Shown here one piece after another: positions 5,943 to 11,064 of a stretch of 11,064 nt of DNA; positions within the stretch are counted from its first letter, which is position 1; each line of letters begins with the position of its first letter. Made by a program: the position numbers and the translations under genes. The stretch is from NCBI GenBank assembly GCA_002344795.1, contig DDUM01000088.1, forward strand, positions 1-11,064, written 5' to 3'. The notes under the pieces are model-generated. The model saw only the letters and a list, made by a program, of their open reading frames with translations. It was not told the origin of the DNA and did no database searches. This DNA comes from Flammeovirgaceae bacterium UBA2338 (GTDB taxonomy: Bacteria; Bacteroidota; Bacteroidia; Cytophagales; Cyclobacteriaceae).

Positions 5943-7622
5943 ATGACTGACTATCCATGGTTCAAAAATTATCCAGAAGGTATTCCAAATGAAATCGGCC
6001 CTTACGAGTACAGCTCACTTATAGAAATGTTTGATACCACCTGTAATCGGTATAGCGATCGGGTGGCTTTTGAGAACTATGGTGTGAAGATTACTTTCAA
6101 AGAGCTTCACGAATATGCCACAAACTTTGCGGCCTACTTACAAGGCGAACTGGGCTTAAAGAAAGGCGATCGTATTGCCATACAAATGCCCAACTTACTT
6201 CAGTTTCCGGTTGCTTTTTTTGGTGCCATCAAAGCCGGGCTGATCGCAGTAAATACCAATCCCTTATACACCCCTCCTGAAATGAAACATCAATTTTCTG
6301 ATGCTAAAATTTCTGCAGTAGTAATTGTCGCCAATTTTGCCAAACAATTGGAGGTCATACAAAATGAGATTCCCGCAAAGCACATTATTGTAACACATAT
6401 GGGGGATATGCTCGGAACCTTGAAGGGAGGTATCATGGATTTTGTAGTGAAATATGTAAAAAAAATTGTACCCTCTTTTCACCTTCCAAATGCGATTCCT
6501 TTTAAGTCAGTCTTAAAAAGAGGGGCACAGTTGACGTACACAAAACCGACAATGGATATTGAAGATGTGGCTGTGCTGCAATATACCGGAGGAACTACCG
6601 GTATTTCAAAAGGAGCACAGTTGTCGCATAGAAACCTCATCGCGCACAATCAGATGATTACGCAATGGTTCAAGCCATACATGAGACCAGACCACGAAGA
6701 TCTTATGATAACTGCTATTCCACTCTATCATATTTTTGCGTTGACGGTCAACGGAATACTGATGTTTACATCGGGTGTTAAGAATGTAATGATCACCAAC
6801 CCGCGCGATATGCTAGGTTTTGTGAAGGAATTAAAGAAACACAAATTTACCATCGTTACGGGTGTCAATACGCTGTTTAATGGACTGTTGAATAACCCTG
6901 ACTTTAAAAACCTGGATTTTTCTCGATTAGCAGGAGCAGTAGGTGGAGGTATGGCGGTGCAGGATGCTGTTGCAGAACGTTGGGAGAAGGTAACGGGCAA
7001 GCCATTGGTGGAAGGCTATGGTTTGAGTGAAACATCTCCTGTACTTTGTTGCAATCCGTTGGATGGAAAACACAAAATGGGCTATATAGGTATACCCGTA
7101 CCCAGTACCGAAGTGGCCATTTTTGATGATGATGGCAATCAGTTGCCGCAAGGTGAGAAGGGAGAAATTTGTGCGCGCGGGCCTCAGGTAATGCGAGGTT
7201 ACTGGGAAAAAGACAATGAAGGTGTATTCTTCCCAGGCGACTGGTTCAGGACGGGTGACATTGGCTTTATGGAAGCAGACGGGTACTTTAAAATAGTGGA
7301 CAGGAAGAAAGACATGATTAAGGTGTCAGGGTTTAATGTTTTTCCGAATGAAATTGAAAATGTAATTGCGGGTAATCCTAAAGTACTGGAGGTGGCAGCT
7401 ATTGGTGTGCCACACGAACGGTCAGGAGAGGCGATCAAAGTTTACGTTGTTAAAAAAGATCAATCTTTAACAGAAGAAGAACTAATTGACTTTTGCCACA
7501 AGAGTTTGACTAATTACAAAGTCCCTAAATTCGTTGAGTTTATCACTGAGATTCCGAAGTCGAATGTGGGTAAAATTCTACGCAGGGTACTGAAAGAAAA
7601 ACACGAAGCAGAGCATTCCTAA
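5943..7622 (+). CDS. fadD: Long-chain fatty acid--CoA ligase (FadD type)
   Basis: This enzyme activates long-chain fatty acids with ATP and CoA (via an acyl-adenylate) for beta-oxidation or lipid use, probably at the inner face of the membrane. The 559-residue product belongs to the ANL adenylate-forming superfamily. The large N-terminal domain has the P-loop-like YTGGTTGISKGA (214-225), TAIPLYHIFALT (about 257-268) and GYGLSET (358-364). The small C-terminal domain has RTGDI (436-440), the fatty-acyl-CoA synthetase signature DRKKDMIKVSGFNVFPNEIE (453-472), and the catalytic Lys544 in GKILRR. Compared from memory with E. coli FadD it aligns along its whole length with few gaps (PNLLQ, NPLYTP, ITNPRD, TGVNTLFN, PKSNVGKILRR), so fadD is a well-supported name. 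The ATG at 5943 gives the usual FadD N-terminus. It is a single-gene unit; the next gene converges on it. Confidence 0.93.
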   Translation: MTDYPWFKNYPEGIPNEIGPYEYSSLIEMFDTTCNRYSDRVAFENYGVKITFKELHEYATNFAAYLQGELGLKKGDRIAIQMPNLLQFPVAFFGAIKAGLIAVNTNPLYTPPEMKHQFSDAKISAVVIVANFAKQLEVIQNEIPAKHIIVTHMGDMLGTLKGGIMDFVVKYVKKIVPSFHLPNAIPFKSVLKRGAQLTYTKPTMDIEDVAVLQYTGGTTGISKGAQLSHRNLIAHNQMITQWFKPYMRPDHEDLMITAIPLYHIFALTVNGILMFTSGVKNVMITNPRDMLGFVKELKKHKFTIVTGVNTLFNGLLNNPDFKNLDFSRLAGAVGGGMAVQDAVAERWEKVTGKPLVEGYGLSETSPVLCCNPLDGKHKMGYIGIPVPSTEVAIFDDDGNQLPQGEKGEICARGPQVMRGYWEKDNEGVFFPGDWFRTGDIGFMEADGYFKIVDRKKDMIKVSGFNVFPNEIENVIAGNPKVLEVAAIGVPHERSGEAIKVYVVKKDQSLTEEELIDFCHKSLTNYKVPKFVEFITEIPKSNVGKILRRVLKEKHEAEHS

Positions 7623-7678
7623 GATATAATTCGGTAACACGGTTCGTGGTGTCTATTTAGAAACAACCCATCTTGAGG

Positions 7679-7693
7679 TAAACTCGGAGTTTA
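7679..7693. terminator. Weak hairpin between convergent genes (possible terminator)
   Basis: TAAACT/AGTTTA around a CGG loop lies 57 nt after the fadD stop and before a T-rich stretch on the plus strand. A second small dyad, CACG/CGTG, lies near 7640. The stem has only one G-C pair, so termination here is weakly supported; position between two convergent genes is the main argument. Confidence 0.2.
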
Positions 7694-7725
7694 TTGTCTT
7701 TGATGTATTTTATTTGTTGTTAGAT

Positions 7726-9153
7726 TTAAAACAACACTTCTAGTCCTATAAATTTTTCCAGGATGATCAATACAGACAGGATGCCCAATAGAACGGGACA
7801 GATGTAAGTGATGGCAAAATTGATGTAGGTTCTTAGAAAAGAATTCTGATAGTTCGAGTTGCCGTAATTAAGCTCAACATTCATATTTTTTATTTTCCAG
7901 GTACGCACTACAAAAATGCACACTAGACAGCCACCCAAGGTAAGGCTAATGTCACACATATCAGAAATAAATGTCAGAAAATCCTGCCCACGATAGAACA
8001 ACAATTTATTCAAAGAAGGCACCATTCCTTGACTCATCATACTGGGTAGCCCCAGGACAAAGATCAGCAAAGCCAATATCCACACTACTCGCTTACGCGA
8101 CATTTTATGTTGGTCTACCAGATAGGCAACGTGTACTTCCAAAAGCGAAATGGTGGAGGTAAGTGCGGCAAAGCAAATCAGCAGGAAGAAGGCCCCACCC
8201 ATAATGCGACCTAGGACTGGCCCCATTTCTTGAAATATTTGAGGCAGCACGATAAATATAAGAGGAGGCCCAGCAGTGGCAACACCCGTTATTTGCAATT
8301 TGTATTGAAGAAAATGAACTAATGGAAAAATCATCAGGCCAGAGAAAAAAGCAACAGAAGTATCAGCAATTGAAATAATAGCTGCTGAGCTGGGTATGTT
8401 TTGGTCTTTATTTAGATACGAACCATAAGTAATCAAACAACCCATACCCAATGATAGCGAGAAGAAAGCTTGCTTCAGTCCATCAAAAACAGTTTGTATG
8501 CGCAGTTCACTAAAATCAGGAACCAGATAGAATCTAACGCCAGCCATGGCATTGGGTAAAGTGAGTGCATAGCCTATTAATCCTAGAAGGATCAGATAGA
8601 GGGCTGGCATCATTATTTTATTTGCCAGTTCTATTCCTTTTTGAATGCCTTGACCTACGATGAAAGCTGTAATGACCATGAATAAAAGTGAAAAAATCAA
8701 ATTTGATTTTGTGATTCCTTCGGCACTTTTCAGATTCACGATGTCGTTTACAAATCCACCAAAATAAGAAGCGTAGTCACTTTCGTTCAACAAGTCTCCA
8801 AAAGAGATATTTAGGAAATATCCGAATGCCCATCCTGCTACCACATTGTAAAAAGAAAGAATAAAGACACCTGCCAATATTCCAAACAACCCTAACAGAC
8901 CCCAGCGTTTACCCCCTAATTTGGTGTATGAACCGTATGCGTCTCGTCCAGCAGAGCGCCCGATGGCGATTTCGCCTACCATAATGGGATAGCACAATAG
9001 AAAAATGCAGATGAGATAAACCAGAAGAAAGATAGCTCCCCCATTCTGACCTGCGAGATATGGAAATCTCCAGATGTTGCCAAGGCCCACTGCAGATCCT
9101 GCAGCAGCCAAAATAAAACCGAGCTTTCCGGAAAACCCGTCCCTATTAGCCAT
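7726..9153 (-). CDS. Sodium-dependent amino-acid/neurotransmitter symporter (NSS/SNF family)
   Basis: This is an inner-membrane protein that couples Na+ entry to uptake of a small amino acid or related substrate, with the LeuT fold. The 475-residue product starts with the hallmark TM1 sequence: SAVGLGNIWRFPYLAGQNGG at 20-39 covers the unwound substrate/Na+ site of the family. TM3 carries FYNVVAGWAFGYF (about 101-113, with Tyr102). TM6 carries FSLSLGMGCLITYGSYL (about 231-247). TM8 carries CFAALTSTISLLEV (about 327-340), where the Thr/Ser pair matches the Na2 site. Hydrophobic segments suggest 11 membrane helices, like many bacterial members (for example MhsT). Substrate cannot be read from sequence; bacterial homologues take Leu, Trp, Tyr and other amino acids. 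The start follows a TAnnTTTG box closely. It is divergent from the gene at 9308 and convergent with fadD, so it is probably transcribed alone. Confidence 0.93.
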   Translation of the reverse strand: MANRDGFSGKLGFILAAAGSAVGLGNIWRFPYLAGQNGGAIFLLVYLICIFLLCYPIMVGEIAIGRSAGRDAYGSYTKLGGKRWGLLGLFGILAGVFILSFYNVVAGWAFGYFLNISFGDLLNESDYASYFGGFVNDIVNLKSAEGITKSNLIFSLLFMVITAFIVGQGIQKGIELANKIMMPALYLILLGLIGYALTLPNAMAGVRFYLVPDFSELRIQTVFDGLKQAFFSLSLGMGCLITYGSYLNKDQNIPSSAAIISIADTSVAFFSGLMIFPLVHFLQYKLQITGVATAGPPLIFIVLPQIFQEMGPVLGRIMGGAFFLLICFAALTSTISLLEVHVAYLVDQHKMSRKRVVWILALLIFVLGLPSMMSQGMVPSLNKLLFYRGQDFLTFISDMCDISLTLGGCLVCIFVVRTWKIKNMNVELNYGNSNYQNSFLRTYINFAITYICPVLLGILSVLIILEKFIGLEVLF

Positions 9154-9169
9154 ACGTTATTATTGACGC

Positions 9170-9192
9170 CAAAAGTATGTGTTAACTTAACA
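9170..9192 (-). promoter_or_regulatory. Candidate -7 box and operator-like dyad for the NSS transporter
   Basis: On the minus strand 9177-9170 reads TACTTTTG, a perfect TAnnTTTG box, implying a short leader of about 10 nt before the transporter ATG. No -33 TTTG is seen at the right distance. Directly upstream, TGTTAA-C-TTAACA (9180-9192) is a perfect dyad followed by CATG-AA-CATG (9191-9200). A regulator bound there would cover the promoter and could also affect the divergent gene. Confidence 0.35.
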
Positions 9193-9215
9193 TGAACATG
9201 AAAATGACAATAGAT

Positions 9216-9280
9216 TATTTTTGTAATGCAATTCTTTACCAAAGAATAAGTGAAATGTTAAATAAATAGTATCAACTTTG
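9216..9280 (+). promoter_or_regulatory. Candidate -7 boxes for the gene at 9308
   Basis: Two plus-strand matches to TAnnTTTG lie in the divergent gap: TATTTTTG at 9216-9223 (perfect) and CAACTTTG at 9273-9280 (one mismatch). The second is about 27 nt before the ATG and is better placed. Neither has a TTTG at the proper -33 distance, so the choice is open. Confidence 0.25.
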
Positions 9281-9307
9281 CATTAAAATGGTCATACAAA
9301 ACTGTTT

Positions 9308-10750
9308 ATGGAGGCAAAAGAAAAACTCACTACCCAGGAAAAAGCCCTTCGGATCAATTTGCATAAAGAAATCTACGGTTCATTTGCAGAAATAGGGGCA
9401 GGTCAGGAGGTAGCAGCTAATTTTTTTAAGGTTGGAGGGGCGTCTGGAACAGTGGCAAAAACCATGTCGGCCTACGACATGAAGTTCAGTGATGCCATTT
9501 ATGGGGTATGCGATCGATATGTTTGCGAAGACAGGCTTATCAACATGCTGGATCATGAATATCCCTTGCTTCCGGAACGTCTTCCACATCTCATTGATAA
9601 GACAAGATTTTTTGCTTATGCAGATACGGTAGAGGCATTAAATTTTGAAAGAACCAACCAAGGTCAGGGGTGGGTTGGATTGCGCTTTCAAAAAAGACCT
9701 GATAGCGAGCCCAATGATTGTGTGATCCACGTCAAAATGTTTGATAACGACCCACTTTTACAGCAATATGCACTTGGGGTAGTGGGTGTCAACATGATAT
9801 ACGCGTGTATGATGCTGGAAGATCCTGAGGAAATTATGATGTCCTTGGTTGATGGGCTAGCCAGAAGAATTGAAATTGATATGTTTCGGCTTTCAGGACC
9901 AGATTATGGGAAGGTAGACAACCGTCTGATGGCCATGAAGCTGGTGAAGAATGGACTGACCCGGGCCGCTATGTTTGGTCCGGATGGAGAGGTAATGCAG
10001 CCATCAGAAATCCTGTATAAAAAGAATGTGCTGGTTTTGAGGGGCCGATTCAGGCCAGTGACACACGTGAATGTGGATATGCTGCTTGCAGCAAGAAGAT
10101 ATTTCAAGAAAGAACCTGATGTAGACAAAAAGAAAATGGTGGTTCTCACTGAGCTCACGTTGAATGACCTCAGCTCTGATGGTAATATTGATGAAAAGGA
10201 CTTCTTGTACCGGGCTGATACCATTTGCTCATTAGGACAAACTGTGTTGATTTCCAATTACTTTGAATATTACAGGGTAGCAGAATACCTGTCCAAAATT
10301 ACCAGGGGCAAGAAAATTGGTATGATTCTGGGCATTTACGCACTTCAAAAAATATTTGAAGAGCGCACCTATCAAAATTTACGTGGAGGGATATTGGAAA
10401 GTTTTGCCGCACTCTTTGGCACCAATGTTAAATTATATATCTACCCTGCACTAAAACGCGGTAGTGCCAATGAGTTGTTTACGTTAAAAGATTTCGAGAA
10501 TGAGTTACCTGATAATTTAAAGGGGCTCTTTCGGTACTTGCAGGACAATAACAAGTTGGAAGATATTGAAAATGCCAATATTGAAAACCTGCACATCATT
10601 TCCGATAATGTACTTTCAATGATCCGTAAAGGTGAGCATGGATGGGAAAAATATGTTCCGCATAAAGTGGAGGAGGCAATAAAGGAATATGGATTGTTCG
10701 ATTATCCTTTTACTTTAAAACACAACAAAGTAGTTTCTTTAAATAACTAG
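9308..10750 (+). CDS. Conserved protein of unknown function (~480-residue family)
   Basis: The 480-residue product has no signal peptide and no membrane helix, so it looks cytoplasmic. I recognise the family by its N-terminal blocks EKALRINLHKEIYGSFAEIG (about 12-31), AGQEVAANFFKVGGASGTVA and KTMSAYDMKFSDAIYG (about 51-66), and by KTRFFAYADTVEALNF and GWVGLRFQ further on. Homologues, which I recall from Bacteroidota and Cyanobacteria, have carried automatic labels such as nicotinate-nucleotide adenylyltransferase or TonB-dependent receptor. Neither fits: there is no HxGH or ISSTxxR nucleotidyltransferase motif, and there are no beta-barrel, plug or export features. The C-terminal third has segments such as GGILESFAALFG and KLYIYPALKRGS, with a charged helical tail, which do not point to a known fold. 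It diverges from the NSS transporter and ends 1 nt before the converging AGCS gene. Function is unknown. Confidence 0.85.
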   Translation: MEAKEKLTTQEKALRINLHKEIYGSFAEIGAGQEVAANFFKVGGASGTVAKTMSAYDMKFSDAIYGVCDRYVCEDRLINMLDHEYPLLPERLPHLIDKTRFFAYADTVEALNFERTNQGQGWVGLRFQKRPDSEPNDCVIHVKMFDNDPLLQQYALGVVGVNMIYACMMLEDPEEIMMSLVDGLARRIEIDMFRLSGPDYGKVDNRLMAMKLVKNGLTRAAMFGPDGEVMQPSEILYKKNVLVLRGRFRPVTHVNVDMLLAARRYFKKEPDVDKKKMVVLTELTLNDLSSDGNIDEKDFLYRADTICSLGQTVLISNYFEYYRVAEYLSKITRGKKIGMILGIYALQKIFEERTYQNLRGGILESFAALFGTNVKLYIYPALKRGSANELFTLKDFENELPDNLKGLFRYLQDNNKLEDIENANIENLHIISDNVLSMIRKGEHGWEKYVPHKVEEAIKEYGLFDYPFTLKHNKVVSLNN

Positions 10751-10751
10751 C

Positions 10752-11064
10752 CTACTTCTCCTTGTTGAGGCGCTGAAAGTAACTCGTGGCTTCCTTCATT
10801 ACTTTTGGTGCGAGTATAATCCCAGAGACCACCGTGGGTATTGCCATAATTGCATAAGCGATATCAATTATGTTCATTACATCCTGCATGGTAGCCACAG
10901 CACCAAAGATGATGGTTGCCAGATAAAAATAGTTATAGTAACTCCCCGCTTTCACTCCTCCTATGAATGACATTGCTTTGTTTCCATAGTAGCTATAAGA
11001 GAAAAGAGAAGTGACCGCAAAAAAGAATCCGCATATCAGCAAGAGAAATCTTCCTGTTCCACCC
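10752..11064 (-). CDS. Alanine/glycine:cation symporter (AGCS family), C-terminal part
   Basis: Only the last ~104 codons are inside the window; the frame stays open to the right edge, so the TTG/Leu near 11042 is not a real start. The residues include SLFSYSYYGNKAMSFIGG, matching the conserved (S)WSYYGE...YLFG element near the end of AGCS transporters, then a hydrophobic segment (YFYLATIIFGAVATM) and DIAYAIMAIPTVVSGIILAP, matching the family's last helix (normally NGLMAIPNLIALLLLS). A short charged cytoplasmic tail, SYFQRLNKEK, ends it. AGCS proteins import alanine, glycine or similar amino acids with Na+ or H+; the substrate is not determinable here. The Glu usual after SYYG is Asn, and the terminal part is somewhat divergent, so this could be an atypical subfamily. 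It converges with the preceding gene with a 1-nt gap. Confidence 0.8.
   Translation of the reverse strand, partial: GGTGRFLLLICGFFFAVTSLFSYSYYGNKAMSFIGGVKAGSYYNYFYLATIIFGAVATMQDVMNIIDIAYAIMAIPTVVSGIILAPKVMKEATSYFQRLNKEK

Noticed and set aside
9308..10750. Naming the unknown gene as nicotinate-nucleotide adenylyltransferase or TonB-dependent receptor
   Set aside because: No nucleotidyltransferase HxGH motif, no signal peptide, plug or barrel strands; the labels look like propagated annotation errors.
10752..11042. A complete small membrane protein starting at the TTG near 11042
   Set aside because: The frame stays open to the window edge and the residues match the C-terminal end of the much longer AGCS transporters, so it is a cut gene.

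Overview
The window looks like chromosomal DNA of a Bacteroidota bacterium, most likely of the Cytophagales type. The evidence is the sufB-sufC-sufD-sufS order behind an Lrp/AsnC-type regulator, TAnnTTTG-like -7 boxes before several genes, moderate-to-low GC, and a roughly 480-residue conserved protein family that I associate with Bacteroidota and Cyanobacteria. No IS element, CRISPR array, rRNA or standard tRNA was found.

Layout. Bases 1-5235 are one minus-strand block, transcribed right to left: Lrp-like regulator, sufB, sufC, sufD, sufS (sufS runs off the left edge). Together these encode the SUF iron-sulfur assembly machine: SufS takes sulfur from cysteine and SufBCD is the ATP-driven scaffold. 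Bases 5236-5942 form a long gap with no credible protein gene. fadD (long-chain acyl-CoA synthetase) follows on the plus strand at 5943-7622. A minus-strand Na+-coupled NSS-family transporter converges on it (7726-9153). A divergent plus-strand gene of unknown function (9308-10750) ends 1 nt before a minus-strand AGCS-family amino-acid symporter that is cut by the right edge.

The most interesting part is the gap between lrp and fadD. On the plus strand, 5428-5604 folds by eye into a complete class II (leucine-like) tRNA outline: a 7-bp acceptor-like helix, a Leu-like D arm with GG, an anticodon-like arm, a variable-arm stem, and a canonical T arm with TTCGAAC loop. The variable arm is expanded by about 94 nt, and this insert has its own 9-bp helix and a GCAA-capped hairpin. 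Just upstream, 5359-5414 is a smaller module with nearly the same first 12 bases and the same last 7 bases, also closed by a 7-bp helix whose last pair differs in a compensatory way (T-A versus G-C). A promoter-like element precedes both and a 15-bp hairpin follows. I do not recognise this as a known RNA family and propose it as an undescribed tRNA-like structured RNA. All folding was done by hand, without an energy calculation or database search.

Genes acting together: the suf genes form one assembly pathway and are probably co-transcribed. The two Na+-driven amino-acid transporters flank the unknown gene, but no functional link is shown. fadD stands alone.
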